Origin: Luteococcus sanguinis
GTDB taxonomy: Bacteria; Actinomycetota; Actinomycetes; Propionibacteriales; Propionibacteriaceae
Direction of reading: 5' to 3'
Length of the DNA: 64,000 bases
NCBI RefSeq assembly: GCF_039527675.1
Contig: NZ_BAAAKI010000003.1
Span: 1 to 64,000 of the forward strand
This document shows, piece by piece, positions 41,346 to 51,551 of the stretch (the stretch's first letter is position 1; the number at the start of each line of letters is the position of its first letter). The translations under genes were made by a program, and so were the position numbers. The notes beneath the pieces are model-generated. The model was given only the letters and a program-made list of their open reading frames with translations. It had not been told where the DNA came from and did no database searches.

Positions 41346-42214
41346 TTCAGCTCGGGAGCGCCGGCCTGCGCCAGCCAGGTTGACTGCAGCTTCTCGAGCG
41401 TCCCGTCGGCGCGTAGCGCGTCCACGGTCTGCGAGACGCAGGAGGTGAGCGGGCTGTCCTTGTCCAGCACGGCACCGAACTGCTCGGCGGTGTCGGTGGC
41501 GGGCAGCTGGCCCACGATCACGCCGTCGTCCAGCTGGGCTGCGGTCATGTAGAAGGCGGTGGGGACGTCGACGACGATCCCGTCGACCTGCTTGTTCTTC
41601 AGCGCCTGCACGGCGAGGTCATTGGTGTCGAAGACCTTGGCGGCCTTGGTGGGTTTCACCTGGTCGACGATGGCCTGGTAGCTGGTGGTACCGACCTGCG
41701 CGCCCAGCGTCGCGGCGGACAGATCGGCGATCGCGGTCTTTCCGTCGATGGCGCTGCCCTGGTAGGTGATCACCGCCTGGCGGACGTCGTAGTAGCCGGA
41801 CGAGAAGTCGACGGCCTTGGCGCGCTCGGTGCTGATCGAGACCTGGTTGAGGTCGAGGTCAAAGCTCTTTGCGGCCGGGGAGATGGCGGTGTTGAAGGGG
41901 ACCACCGCCCAGACGACGTCGGCCTTCGCGTAGCCCAGCTTCTCGGCGATGGCGTAGGCGACGGCCGACTCGTAACCCTTGCCATTGCTGGGGTCGTTGT
42001 CGCTGAACCAAGGCTCGTAGGCGGGGGAGTCGGTGCCGACCGTCAGCTTGCCCGCGGTGTGAGTCGTCAGGGAGGCCTTGGTGCAGCTGGCGGACGCGCT
42101 GCCGGAAGGGGTCGCGCTCGTCGACTGATCCACCGGCGCGGAGCAGCCGACCATGCCGAGCGATGCGGTGGCGAGTGCCACCAGCGGGACGAGTGCTGAT
42201 CGGACGCGCGACAC
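41342..42214 (-). CDS. Amino-acid ABC transporter substrate-binding lipoprotein
   Basis: 290 residues. Lipoprotein signal ending LGMVGCSAP, then a family 3 periplasmic-binding fold: GKLTVGTDSPAYEPWFSDND, DLDLNQVSISTERAKAVDFS and GAQVGTTSYQAI. It captures an amino acid outside the membrane for the two genes downstream. GTG 42214 follows AGGAGG. It is divergent from the Gfo/Idh/MocA oxidoreductase 74 bases away. Confidence 0.92.
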   Translation of the reverse strand: MSRVRSALVPLVALATASLGMVGCSAPVDQSTSATPSGSASASCTKASLTTHTAGKLTVGTDSPAYEPWFSDNDPSNGKGYESAVAYAIAEKLGYAKADVVWAVVPFNTAISPAAKSFDLDLNQVSISTERAKAVDFSSGYYDVRQAVITYQGSAIDGKTAIADLSAATLGAQVGTTSYQAIVDQVKPTKAAKVFDTNDLAVQALKNKQVDGIVVDVPTAFYMTAAQLDDGVIVGQLPATDTAEQFGAVLDKDSPLTSCVSQTVDALRADGTLEKLQSTWLAQAGAPELK

Positions 42215-42288
42215 GGGAACCTCCTGGGCTGAGTGCCGGGTCGAACGACCGGCGACGGGCAGATTCTAGGTCACGGCAAGATGGGCGC

Positions 42289-43245
42289 ATGCTCCGCTTC
42301 GGAATCATCGGGACCAACTTCATCAGTGAGTGGTTCGTGGCGGCATGCCGCGCCACCGAGGGGCGCGCGCAGATCGCCGCGGTCTGCTCTCGGGATGCCG
42401 CGCGCGCCCAGCAGTTCGCCGACGCCAACGGCGGGGGACGCGGGGTCGACACACCCGAGGCGCTGTTCGAGCTGGTCGACGCGGTCTACGTCGCGAGCCC
42501 CAACCTGCTGCACCATCCGCAGGCGATGGCTGCGTTGGCCGCGGGGAAGCACGTGCTGGTGGAGAAGACCATGGGCACCGACACAGCCCAGGTCGACGAG
42601 ATCTTGACCGCTGCGCGCGCCAACAAGCTGGTGGCGATGGAGGCGATGCGCACCGTCCACGCACCCGCGCACCAACTCGTCCGCGAGCACCTTTCGGACC
42701 TCGGAACCATTCGCCACGCCCGCTTCGAGAAGCTTCAGTACTCCTCCCGGTATGACGCCTTCCGAGCTGGCGACATCCAGAACGCCTTCAATCCCGGGCT
42801 GGGGAACTCTGCGTTGGCCGACATCGGCGTCTACTGCCTGCAACCAGCGCTGGACCTCTTTGGCGCTCCCGAGAGCACCGTCGGCGCGAGCGTTCGGCTG
42901 CACAATGGGTTCGAGGGCGGCGGCTCGTTGGTGCTTCGCTACCCCGAAACCGTGGTCGACCTGGCGTGGTCGAAGATCGTGTCCGGGAGCCAGCCCAGCG
43001 TCATCCACGGCCAGGACGGCTGGATCAGCCTGGACGACCCGGGCGAACCCAGCCGCATCGTCCTGCAGCGCCGCGGGAGCGAGCCCGAGGTGCTGTTCGA
43101 GCAGGCGGCCATGCCCCCAGCCGCCCAGATGGTGCACGAGGTGCTCGACTTCTGCAATCAGGTCGAGGCGGGCCGCATGGACGAGCGCTGGTCCATGCTC
43201 TCGCTCGCTTCGCGCCGGGTCATGGACGAACACCTGGCCCGCTGA
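42289..43245 (+). CDS. Gfo/Idh/MocA-family oxidoreductase
   Basis: 318 residues. Rossmann N terminus LRFGIIGTNFISEWFVAACR, then VDAVYVASPNLLHHPQAMAAL and GKHVLVEKTMGTD (the EKP-like motif reads EKT), typical of NAD(P)-dependent sugar dehydrogenases. The C-terminal domain begins near 125. Substrate unknown. The start ATG 42289 fits the first beta strand; the ribosome site is weak. Divergent from the amino-acid importer. Confidence 0.88.
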   Translation: MLRFGIIGTNFISEWFVAACRATEGRAQIAAVCSRDAARAQQFADANGGGRGVDTPEALFELVDAVYVASPNLLHHPQAMAALAAGKHVLVEKTMGTDTAQVDEILTAARANKLVAMEAMRTVHAPAHQLVREHLSDLGTIRHARFEKLQYSSRYDAFRAGDIQNAFNPGLGNSALADIGVYCLQPALDLFGAPESTVGASVRLHNGFEGGGSLVLRYPETVVDLAWSKIVSGSQPSVIHGQDGWISLDDPGEPSRIVLQRRGSEPEVLFEQAAMPPAAQMVHEVLDFCNQVEAGRMDERWSMLSLASRRVMDEHLAR

Positions 43246-43401
43246 TCGGCGGCACCCGCGCCAACACTCCGCCAAGAACGCCACCACAGAGCGATCCGGT
43301 CCCGCCTTGGGACCGGATTGCTCTCACATGGCATTCTTGGCGGACCCGCCCGAAGCGGTGTCCCGATTTGCGCTCGGTGCGTGACCTTTGTCACAGTGAA
43401 T

Positions 43402-43505
43402 GACGAGGGGAGTACTTCCCAAGTCCCGGATCGGTCATGACGGACGGCCCATGCCGCCCCGGCCGGGACGCCAGCCATGACGGCGAAGGAGACCTCAGAC
43501 CGCCT
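43402..43505 (+). ncRNA. Candidate yybP-ykoY (Mn2+) riboswitch upstream of TerC
   Basis: The 280-base leader of the terC-like gene contains GAGGGGAGTACTTCCC at 43405-43420, matching the conserved GGGGAGUA start of yybP-ykoY aptamers. GGCGAAGGAGACCTCAG at 43482-43498 is the second conserved loop region, with GC-rich pairing segments between (GCCGCCCCGGCCGGGACG). The gene is a TerC-family exporter, the commonest cargo of this riboswitch. No intrinsic terminator is obvious before the start, so control would be at translation. A covariance-model score is needed for certainty. Confidence 0.6.
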
Positions 43506-43523
43506 GACGATCCGAGGAACCAC

Positions 43524-44489
43524 ATGTTCGCAACACCCCTGGTTTGGGGCATCACCATCGCCGGAATCCTGGCGCTGTTCCTGCTCGACTTCCTGATCAC
43601 CCGACGCCCGCACGAGGTCTCGATGCGCGAGGCAGTCGGCTGGTCGATCTTCTATGTCGCGATCCCACTGCTGTTCGGCGTGTGGGTCTGGAACAGCGGC
43701 GGGTCGACCACCGGCCTCGAGTTCTACACCGGCTACCTGGTGGAGAAGTCGCTGAGCGTCGACAACCTGTTCGTGTTCATGCTGCTGCTGTCCAGCTTCG
43801 CGGTCCCGCGCCCCCTCCAGCAGCGCGTGCTGCTCATCGGCGTGGCCGGCGCGCTGGTGCTGCGTGCCATCTTCATCGCGCTGGGCGCGGTGATGATCGC
43901 GAAGTTCTCCATCACCTTCCTCGTCTTCGGCATCATCCTGGCCATCACCGCCGTCAAGGTCTGGCGCGATGCCGTGGGGGAGAGCAACCACACCGACGTC
44001 CAGAACATGGCAGTGGTCAAGCTGATCAACCGCTTCGTCCCGGTCACCAGCGGCTACCACGGCACCAAGATGCTGGCGATCGAGAAGGGGCGTCGAGCCG
44101 CCACCCCGCTGCTCGTCGCGACGCTGGCGATCCTGGCCGTCGACATCCTGTTCGCCGTCGACTCCGTGCCCGCCGTCTACGGCATCACCGGCGACCCCTA
44201 CCTGGTGTTTGCCACCAATGCCTTCGCGCTGCTTGGTCTGCGCGCGCTCTACTTCGTCCTCGAGGGCGTCCTCAACAAGCTCGTCCACCTCGGCCACGGG
44301 CTGGCGATCATCCTCGGCTTCATCGCCGTGAAGCTGGTGCTGCACTGGGCGCACACGGTCTGGCCTGCGGTTCCCACCGTCCCGACGCTGCTCTCGCTGG
44401 CCGTGATCGTCGGCGTCCTGGGGGTCGTCACGATCACCAGCATCTTGGCCACTCGCACCCAGCGAGGGCACGCCCGCTCCGAGGCCTGA
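43524..44489 (+). CDS. TerC/Alx-family membrane protein, probable manganese exporter
   Basis: 321 residues with about nine helices. Family marks are LVEKSLSVDNLFVFMLL (acidic Glu and Asp in the membrane), ILAVDILFAVDSVPAVYGI and NAFALLGLRALYFVLEG. TerC/Alx members export Mn2+ or supply it to exported proteins. ATG 43524 is preceded by GAGGAA. The candidate Mn2+ riboswitch in its leader fits this role. A GTTGGCC-CC-GGCCAAC hairpin (44498-44513) follows the stop. Confidence 0.92.
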   Translation: MFATPLVWGITIAGILALFLLDFLITRRPHEVSMREAVGWSIFYVAIPLLFGVWVWNSGGSTTGLEFYTGYLVEKSLSVDNLFVFMLLLSSFAVPRPLQQRVLLIGVAGALVLRAIFIALGAVMIAKFSITFLVFGIILAITAVKVWRDAVGESNHTDVQNMAVVKLINRFVPVTSGYHGTKMLAIEKGRRAATPLLVATLAILAVDILFAVDSVPAVYGITGDPYLVFATNAFALLGLRALYFVLEGVLNKLVHLGHGLAIILGFIAVKLVLHWAHTVWPAVPTVPTLLSLAVIVGVLGVVTITSILATRTQRGHARSEA

Positions 44490-44497
44490 CGAGCGCG

Positions 44498-44513
44498 GTT
44501 GGCCCCGGCCAAC
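44498..44513 (+). terminator. Short hairpin after the TerC gene
   Basis: GTTGGCC and GGCCAAC pair around CC, eight bases after the stop. No T-tract follows. It may terminate the terC transcript before the tRNA gene. The tRNA promoter probably includes TACACT at 44524-44529. Confidence 0.4.
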
Positions 44514-44554
44514 GGCCATCGGCTACACTTCCAAAGCCCTCGACGCGAGGGTCT

Positions 44555-44625
44555 GCGGATGTAGCTCAATGGTAGAGCCCCAGTCTTCCAAACTGGCTAC
44601 GCGGGTTCGATTCCCGTCATCCGCT
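44555..44625 (+). tRNA. tRNA-Gly (anticodon TCC)
   Basis: Complete cloverleaf: acceptor GCGGATG pairs with CATCCGC; D-arm has GCTC/GAGC; anticodon arm CCAGT-CTTCCAA-ACTGG carries TCC; T-arm GCGGG-TTCGATT-CCCGT. Length 71 without an encoded CCA. A large hairpin terminator follows. It is intact and is not the tRNA whose 3' end the island repeats resemble. Confidence 0.95.
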
Positions 44626-44631
44626 CGGCCT

Positions 44632-44670
44632 GGCCCCCGCACGAACCAATTGGTTCGCGCGGGGGCCTTT
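44632..44670 (+). terminator. Terminator after tRNA-Gly
   Basis: GGCCCCCGC (44632-44640) pairs with GCGGGGGCC (44659-44667), enclosing a perfect CGAACCAATTGGTTCG palindrome (44642-44657), and is followed by TTT. This is a strong factor-independent terminator. Confidence 0.8.
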
Positions 44671-44806
44671 CCCGTTCCCGCGTGGGTCTCGGCCCAGGTC
44701 CCCCCCGCCATGGCCGTCGTTGGAAGGCAGGCCAACCCCTCGCTAGGATGCTGAACTGCGTGCCCTGTTCCCGCGGGGCCAGACCCAGACCATTCCAGGA
44801 GAACTT

Positions 44807-46414
44807 GTGCCCAGCACTGTTGAGCAGCTCAGCCCGTCGCGGGTGAAGCTCACGATCGAGACGCCCTTCGAAGACCTCAAGCCCAGCCTCGACAAGGCCT
44901 ACGCGGAGATCGCCCAGCAGGTGACCATCCCCGGCTTCCGCAAGGGCAAGGTGCCGTCGCAGATCATCGACCAGCGCTTCGGCCGCGGCATGGTGCTGCA
45001 GGAGGCCATCAACGACTATCTGCCGTACGCCTACGGCCAGGCCATCGAGGAGCACAAGCTCGTCACCCTGGGCCAGCCCGAGGTCGACGTCACCAAGCTT
45101 GAGGACGGCCAGCTGGTCGAGTTCACCGCCGAGGTTGACGTTCGTCCCGAGTTCGATCTGCCGTCGTTCGCCGACATCTCCGTCGAGGTCGACCCGGCCG
45201 TCGTGGACGAGTCGGACGTCGAGGAGCGCGTCGACATCCTGCGCCAGCGCTTCGCCACGAATGCCGACGTCGAGCGCGCCGCGGCCGATGGTGACCTGGT
45301 CACCATCGACCTCGAGGGCCGCCAGGACGGCGAGGTGCTCGAGGACGCCACCGCGACCGGCATCCAGTACAAGCTCGGTTCGGGCGGCATGCTCGACGGG
45401 CTGGACGAGGCCATCTCCGGCTTGTCCGTCGGCGACACCAAGACCTTCACCTCGACTCTGCTGGGCGGCGCCCACAAGGACGAGCAGGCCGAGATCACCG
45501 TCACGGTGACCAAGGTCGCCGAGCAGACCCTGCCCGAGATCGACGACGAGTTCGCCATGATGGTGAGCCAGTTCGACACCGCCGACGAGATGCGCAACGA
45601 CCTGCGCAGCCGCGTCGAGCAGATGGCGCGCCTCGACCAGGCCGCCGATGCCCGCGACAAGGTGCTGGAGGCGGTCATCGCCAAGACCTCCTTCGACCTG
45701 CCGACCAACCTGGTCGACGCCGAGATCGCCGCCCGCAAGGAGCAGGTCACCAACCAGCTCGCCGCTGCCGGCCTGAGCGTGGAGCAGTACCTGCGCGACG
45801 CCGAGGACGAGACCGCCGAGACCGAGGACGACTTCTGGGCCGAGATCGAGAAGCGTTCGATGGACGCTCTCAAGGCCCAGATCGTGCTCGACAAGCTGGC
45901 CGACGACGAGGAGATCGACGTCAACCAGCAGGAGCTGATCGAGCTCGTCTTCGCGAAGGCGCAGCAGAACGGGACCTCCCCCGAGCAGGAGATCCAGCAC
46001 ATGTCCGAGCACAACCACCAGTTCGAGTGGATGCAGGAGGCTCGTCGCTCCAAGGCCCTCGCCAAGATGGTCAATGACGCCACGATCACCGACACCAACG
46101 GTGCGAAGGTCGACCTGTCGAAGCTGGGCCCGGACGGCTCGATCCTCGAGTCTGACGAGGCTGACGAGGCTGACGAGGCGAAGGCTCCCGTCGAAGACAC
46201 CAAGCCCGCCAAGAAGGCTGCGGCGAAGAAGGCTCCGGCGAAGAAGGCTGCCGCGACCTCCGAGGCCGACGACGCTGCCCATGCCCCAGAGGAGGAGGCC
46301 GCTGAGGCGGCCGAGCCTGCCGCGAAGAAGGCTCCGGCGAAGAAGGCCCCGGCCAAGAAGACGGCTGCCAAGAAGGCTGCCGCCAAGCCCGAGGCCCCGG
46401 CCGACCAGGCCTGA
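44807..46414 (+). CDS. tig: Trigger factor
   Basis: 535 residues; typical is about 430-480. The ribosome-binding N-terminal domain has the loop GFRKGKVPSQIIDQRFG near 45-61. The FKBP-type PPIase domain is about 160-245 (DGDLVTIDLEGRQDG, LGSGGMLDGLDEAISG), and the helical chaperone domain follows to about 440. The extra C terminus is acidic (DEADEADEA) and then repeats Lys/Ala/Pro units such as KKAPAKKA and KKTAAKK to the end, like histone-H1-like tails. The start is GTG after CAGGAG. It precedes the clp genes. Confidence 0.95.
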   Translation: MPSTVEQLSPSRVKLTIETPFEDLKPSLDKAYAEIAQQVTIPGFRKGKVPSQIIDQRFGRGMVLQEAINDYLPYAYGQAIEEHKLVTLGQPEVDVTKLEDGQLVEFTAEVDVRPEFDLPSFADISVEVDPAVVDESDVEERVDILRQRFATNADVERAAADGDLVTIDLEGRQDGEVLEDATATGIQYKLGSGGMLDGLDEAISGLSVGDTKTFTSTLLGGAHKDEQAEITVTVTKVAEQTLPEIDDEFAMMVSQFDTADEMRNDLRSRVEQMARLDQAADARDKVLEAVIAKTSFDLPTNLVDAEIAARKEQVTNQLAAAGLSVEQYLRDAEDETAETEDDFWAEIEKRSMDALKAQIVLDKLADDEEIDVNQQELIELVFAKAQQNGTSPEQEIQHMSEHNHQFEWMQEARRSKALAKMVNDATITDTNGAKVDLSKLGPDGSILESDEADEADEAKAPVEDTKPAKKAAAKKAPAKKAAATSEADDAAHAPEEEAAEAAEPAAKKAPAKKAPAKKTAAKKAAAKPEAPADQA

Positions 46415-46432
46415 GCACGAACCACGTGATGG

Positions 46433-46467
46433 ACGGGCGTCGCACTCCGCTGGTGTGCGGCGCCCGT
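46433..46467 (+). terminator. Terminator after tig
   Basis: ACGGGCG-T-CGCAC and GTGTGCG-G-CGCCCGT pair across a short loop 19 bases downstream of the tig stop. Stem strength supports termination; the T-tract is TTCGTCGTC only. Confidence 0.6.
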
Positions 46468-46535
46468 TCGTCGTCAATCCGGCTGTCTGCTGACCGCCGT
46501 CCATCAAACTGGCTGTCGTGAACAGAGGAGTGCCC

Positions 46536-47816
46536 GTGCTGGAGAAGGTTCGCAACCTGCTGCGCCGCGATGTGGAGCCGGTGGCCGCGGTCGTCGTGGC
46601 CCAAGAGCCACTCGGTCCCGAGACAGCCCAGGAGGTGATCGACCGCGTGACTGATCCGCGGGCCCGGGTGGTCGTCCGGGAGGAGGGCCTGGGCACGGAG
46701 CTCGACCCTGCAGCGCAGTTCGCCCCCACGCCTACCGAGACCGCCGCATCTGGCCTGCCGCGTTTCGCCGTGGCCGTGCTGTCGATCGCCGCGATCCTGG
46801 TCGGGCTGCGGCAGCTGCAGGGATTCGCGGCCTTCGTCGCACCCGCCTTCTTCGCCCTCAACCTGATGATCACCGCCTACCCGCTCAAGCGGCTGCTGTC
46901 GCGTGCCGGCGTGCCCGACTGGCTGGGTTCGCTGGTGGCCGGCCTCGCCGTTCTGCTGGCACTGTCACTGATGCTGTTCGGGCTGGTCTACGCGGTCAGC
47001 GCCATGGTCGCCGAGCTGCCCAAGTACGAGACGCAGTTCACCAGCATCTATGAGCAGACCGTTGCCCTGGCGACGCGCTACTTCAACCTGGACGAATCGC
47101 AGTTGCTCGACAAGCTCAAGGGCATCGACCCCTCGAGCCTGATGAGCGTGGTGACCGGCTTGCTGAGCAATGCCCAGGGCGTCGCCTCACTGCTGATCGT
47201 GCTGGTCACCACCTTGATCTTCATGGTGATGGACTCCGCCGACATCGAGAAGCGCCTCGAGGCTGCCGCCTCGACGCATCCCCGCGTGGTCGACGGTCTG
47301 TCCAGCTTCGCGCAGGGCATCCGCAAGTACTGGCTCGTGACCACCTTGTTCGGCCTGATCGTGGCGGTGCTCGACTACGGCATCCTGCTCGGCATCGGCG
47401 TCCCGCTGTCGTTGACCTGGGCGCTGTTCAGCTTCCTGACCAACTACATTCCCAACGTCGGCTTCGTGATCGGCGTCATCCCGCCGGCGTTGCTGGCGCT
47501 GGTGGATCAGGACTGGCAGGCGGCGCTGATGGTCGTCGTCCTCTACACCGTCGTGAACTTCGCCGTGCAGTCAATCATCCAGCCGCGCGTCGCGGGTGAT
47601 GCGGTCGGCCTGACGCCCACGCTGTCGTTCCTGTCGTTGCTGCTGTGGTCCTATGTGCTCGGCGCGACGGGTGCGCTGGTGGCCCTGCCCGCCTCTCTCC
47701 TGGTGAAGGCGCTGCTCGTGGATGTCGACCCGCGGGCGCGCTGGACCAACACCCTGATTTCCTCCCGAATCAGTGACGGGGACCCGATCGGCACGGGAGA
47801 ATCCCGAGCGGTCTGA
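46536..47816 (+). CDS. AI-2E (PerM)-family transporter
   Basis: 426 residues. A hydrophilic N-terminal part (about 1-70) is followed by eight membrane helices. LTNYIPNVGFVIGVIPPALLALV and QPRVAGDAVGLTPTLSFLSLLLW are characteristic of the AI-2E/PerM family. GTG 46536 lies five bases after GAGGAG; an in-frame GTG at 46518 is an alternative. Members export diverse small molecules or act as Na+/H+ antiporters; the substrate is unknown. It sits between tig and clpP. Confidence 0.88.
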   Translation: MLEKVRNLLRRDVEPVAAVVVAQEPLGPETAQEVIDRVTDPRARVVVREEGLGTELDPAAQFAPTPTETAASGLPRFAVAVLSIAAILVGLRQLQGFAAFVAPAFFALNLMITAYPLKRLLSRAGVPDWLGSLVAGLAVLLALSLMLFGLVYAVSAMVAELPKYETQFTSIYEQTVALATRYFNLDESQLLDKLKGIDPSSLMSVVTGLLSNAQGVASLLIVLVTTLIFMVMDSADIEKRLEAAASTHPRVVDGLSSFAQGIRKYWLVTTLFGLIVAVLDYGILLGIGVPLSLTWALFSFLTNYIPNVGFVIGVIPPALLALVDQDWQAALMVVVLYTVVNFAVQSIIQPRVAGDAVGLTPTLSFLSLLLWSYVLGATGALVALPASLLVKALLVDVDPRARWTNTLISSRISDGDPIGTGESRAV

Positions 47817-47923
47817 GCTCGGGGCCCCGCAAGATCTCATAGCAGGTTCATTCCCGTCCGCGCCAACAGCGAACAGGCGTGGCACTTCATTGTTTTGTCG
47901 GATGGGCCGGGTAGGTTCGTCGC

Positions 47924-48550
47924 GTGAACGAAAACATGGATCGTGGTCTCCGTGCCGCAGCCGTTGGCGGCTCCGGCATCGGCATGACCGACAACGTCTA
48001 CCAGTCGCTGCTGGCCAACCGCATCGTCTTCCTCGGTGACGAGGTGAAGGACGAGAACGCCAACGCCATCTGCGCGCAGCTGCTGCTGCTCAATGCGGAG
48101 GATCCCAACTCCGACATCTTCCTGTACATCAACTCCCCAGGCGGCTCGGTGACCGCTGGCATGGCGATCTTCGACACCATGCAGTGGATCAGCAATGACG
48201 TTGCCACGGTGGCGATGGGCCTGGCCGCCTCGATGGGCCAGTTCCTGCTGAGCGCCGGAACCAAGGGCAAGCGGTTCGCGCTGCCGCACAGTCGCATCAT
48301 GATGCACCAGCCCTCGGGCGGCATCGGTGGCACCGCCTCCGACATCCGGATCCAGGCGGAGCAGTCGCTGCACGTCAAGAAGGAGATGGCGACGCTGATC
48401 GCCCAGCACACCGGCCAGTCGATCGACCAGATCGAGGCCGACTCCGACCGCGATCGGTGGTTCACAGCCCAGCAGGCGCTGGAGTACGGGTTCATCGACC
48501 ACGTCTACGAGCGCGCCAGCCAGATCACCACCGACGCCCCCAACCAGTGA
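47924..48550 (+). CDS. clpP: ATP-dependent Clp protease proteolytic subunit, first copy
   Basis: 208 residues. The catalytic triad is visible: Ser in GLAASMGQFLLS near 107, His in RIMMHQPSGG near 132, and Asp in ADSDRDRWF near 181. INSPGGSVTAGMAIFDTM is the handle region. Actinobacteria carry two clpP genes whose products form a mixed ClpP1P2 particle. This copy lies 10 bases before the second. Start GTG 47924 has no strong ribosome site and may be leaderless. Confidence 0.95.
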   Translation: MNENMDRGLRAAAVGGSGIGMTDNVYQSLLANRIVFLGDEVKDENANAICAQLLLLNAEDPNSDIFLYINSPGGSVTAGMAIFDTMQWISNDVATVAMGLAASMGQFLLSAGTKGKRFALPHSRIMMHQPSGGIGGTASDIRIQAEQSLHVKKEMATLIAQHTGQSIDQIEADSDRDRWFTAQQALEYGFIDHVYERASQITTDAPNQ

Positions 48551-48560
48551 GCACCCTGAG

Positions 48561-49217
48561 ATGACCATCAACATGAACCCCGCACTGCCCGGCGGCATGG
48601 CCCCGGCCAGCCCGTCCATGGACTACTACATCCCGCAGTGGGAAGAGCGCACCAGCTACGGCGTGCGTCGCGTCGACCCCTACACGAAGTTGTTCGAGGA
48701 CCGCATCATCTTCCTCGGCACCCCGATCAGCGACGACATCGCCAATGCGGTCATGGCCCAGCTGCTGTGCCTGCAGTCGATGGACGCCGACCGTCCGATC
48801 TCGATGTACATCAACAGCCCCGGTGGTTCCTTCACCGCTCTGACGGCGATCTACGACACGATGCAGTACATCAAGCCCGACGTTCAGACCATCTGCCTCG
48901 GCCAAGCAGCCTCGGCTGCAGCGGTCATCCTGGCGGCCGGGACGAAGGGCAAGCGCCTCGCGCTGCCGAACTCGCGGATCCTGATCCACCAGCCGGCGAC
49001 CGAGGGCACCTACGGCCAGTCGTCCGACCTGGAGATCCAGGCGCGCGAGATCCTGCGCATCCGTTCCCTGATGGAGACGATGCTGGCCAAGGACACCGGC
49101 CAGAGCGTGGAGACGGTCAGTCGTGACATCGAGCGCGACAAGTTCCTGACCGCCGAGGAGGCCGTCCAGTACGGCATCATCGACGAAATCCTGCCGTCAC
49201 TCAAGGCCGCCAACTGA
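48561..49217 (+). CDS. clpP: ATP-dependent Clp protease proteolytic subunit, second copy
   Basis: 218 residues, with a longer N terminus than the first copy. The triad residues are Ser in LGQAASAAAVILA, His in RILIHQPATEG and Asp in SRDIERDKF. INSPGGSFTALTAIYDTM is conserved. It forms the second ring of the ClpP1P2 protease. The pair is cotranscribed, and the ClpX ATPase gene follows after a hairpin. Confidence 0.95.
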   Translation: MTINMNPALPGGMAPASPSMDYYIPQWEERTSYGVRRVDPYTKLFEDRIIFLGTPISDDIANAVMAQLLCLQSMDADRPISMYINSPGGSFTALTAIYDTMQYIKPDVQTICLGQAASAAAVILAAGTKGKRLALPNSRILIHQPATEGTYGQSSDLEIQAREILRIRSLMETMLAKDTGQSVETVSRDIERDKFLTAEEAVQYGIIDEILPSLKAAN

Positions 49218-49238
49218 CCCAGGATTGACACCCTGCCC

Positions 49239-49278
49239 GCCCGCCCCGGAATGCCTCGAGGAGCGAGCCGGGGCGGGC
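49239..49278 (+). terminator. GC-rich hairpin between clpP2 and clpX
   Basis: GCCCGCCCCGG (49239-49249) pairs perfectly with CCGGGGCGGGC (49268-49278). It probably ends or attenuates the clpP transcript. clpX could start from its own promoter just after it (TAGGGT at 49279-49284 is -10-like). Confidence 0.65.
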
Positions 49279-49312
49279 TAGGGTAGGGCGACAGTCTGGA
49301 AAGGAGCAGAGC

Positions 49313-50599
<1,287 letters not shown>

Positions 50600-50614
50600 C
50601 CGGAGGAGAAAACC

Positions 50615-51520
50615 ATGCGGGTGACGCTGCCCACCACCGAACTGCTCGAGGCGCTGCGCCCGCTCGTCCCCGGCCACGTCCAGCTCGAGGTGTGGGACTG
50701 GGCGGCACCCGTGGCGGGTCCGGTCGACCTCGCGGTGCTGCCGTACATGGCGCCCGCCTCGGTGCTCGGCGTCCTGGCGGGCAGCCAGGTCAGCGCCGTC
50801 CAGTCACAGTCGCTGGGCTTTGACAACATGGACGAGCACCTGCCCGAGGGCATCACCTTGAGCAATGCCGTCGGCGTCCACGAGGGCGCCACCGGGGAAC
50901 TGGCGGCGGCACTGGTGCTGTCGGGCCTGCGAGACCTGCCACGCTCGGTGGACCAACAGCGGGCCTCGGTCTGGGAGCAGTACTGGACGCCCGGTCTGCT
51001 CGGCCGCACCGTGCTGGTGCTCGGCGTCGGAGGCGTGGGAGCGGCGGTGGCCGACCGCCTGCGCCCCTTCGAGGTCGACATGGTGCGCGCCGCCTCCCGA
51101 GCCAGGGACGACGAGCACGGGCACATCCACGGCACCGATGAGCTCCCGCAGCTGGTTGCCGAGGCCGATGTGATCGTGATCGGGCTGCCGCTGACCGACC
51201 AGACGCGTGGTCTGTTCGACGAGCACCTGATCGGCACCATGAAGCCGGGTGCCTTGCTGGTGAACGTCGGCCGCGGCGCGATCGTCGACACCGACGCCTT
51301 GGTCGCGGCTTGCGCCGCTGGACGGATCATCGCCGCCCTGGACGTGATGGACCCTGAACCGCTCCCTGCCGAGCACCCGCTGTGGGCCACCCCTGGCGTG
51401 ACGATCGTCCCCCACCTGGGCGGTCGCACCACGTCGATGGATGCCCGCGTGCAGAAGCTCGTCGCAGACCAGGTCAATCGTCTCGCCGCCGGGGGAGCGC
51501 TCGCGCACCGCGTGCTGTGA
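50615..51520 (+). CDS. D-2-hydroxyacid dehydrogenase
   Basis: 301 residues. NAD-binding motif VLVLGVGGVGAAVADRL near 135-151. LLVNVGRGAIVDTDALVAA and PHLGGRT hold the catalytic Arg/Glu/His region (Arg in VGRG, Glu in DPEPLPAEHPL, His in PHLGG). Substrate unknown: a 2-keto/2-hydroxy acid. Starts 15 bases after clpX with AGGAG, so probably cotranscribed. It ends shortly before a terminator with an assembly gap. Confidence 0.88.
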   Translation: MRVTLPTTELLEALRPLVPGHVQLEVWDWAAPVAGPVDLAVLPYMAPASVLGVLAGSQVSAVQSQSLGFDNMDEHLPEGITLSNAVGVHEGATGELAAALVLSGLRDLPRSVDQQRASVWEQYWTPGLLGRTVLVLGVGGVGAAVADRLRPFEVDMVRAASRARDDEHGHIHGTDELPQLVAEADVIVIGLPLTDQTRGLFDEHLIGTMKPGALLVNVGRGAIVDTDALVAACAAGRIIAALDVMDPEPLPAEHPLWATPGVTIVPHLGGRTTSMDARVQKLVADQVNRLAAGGALAHRVL

Positions 51521-51551
51521 CAGTGCGCGCTGCTCAACCCTGACGGCACGA

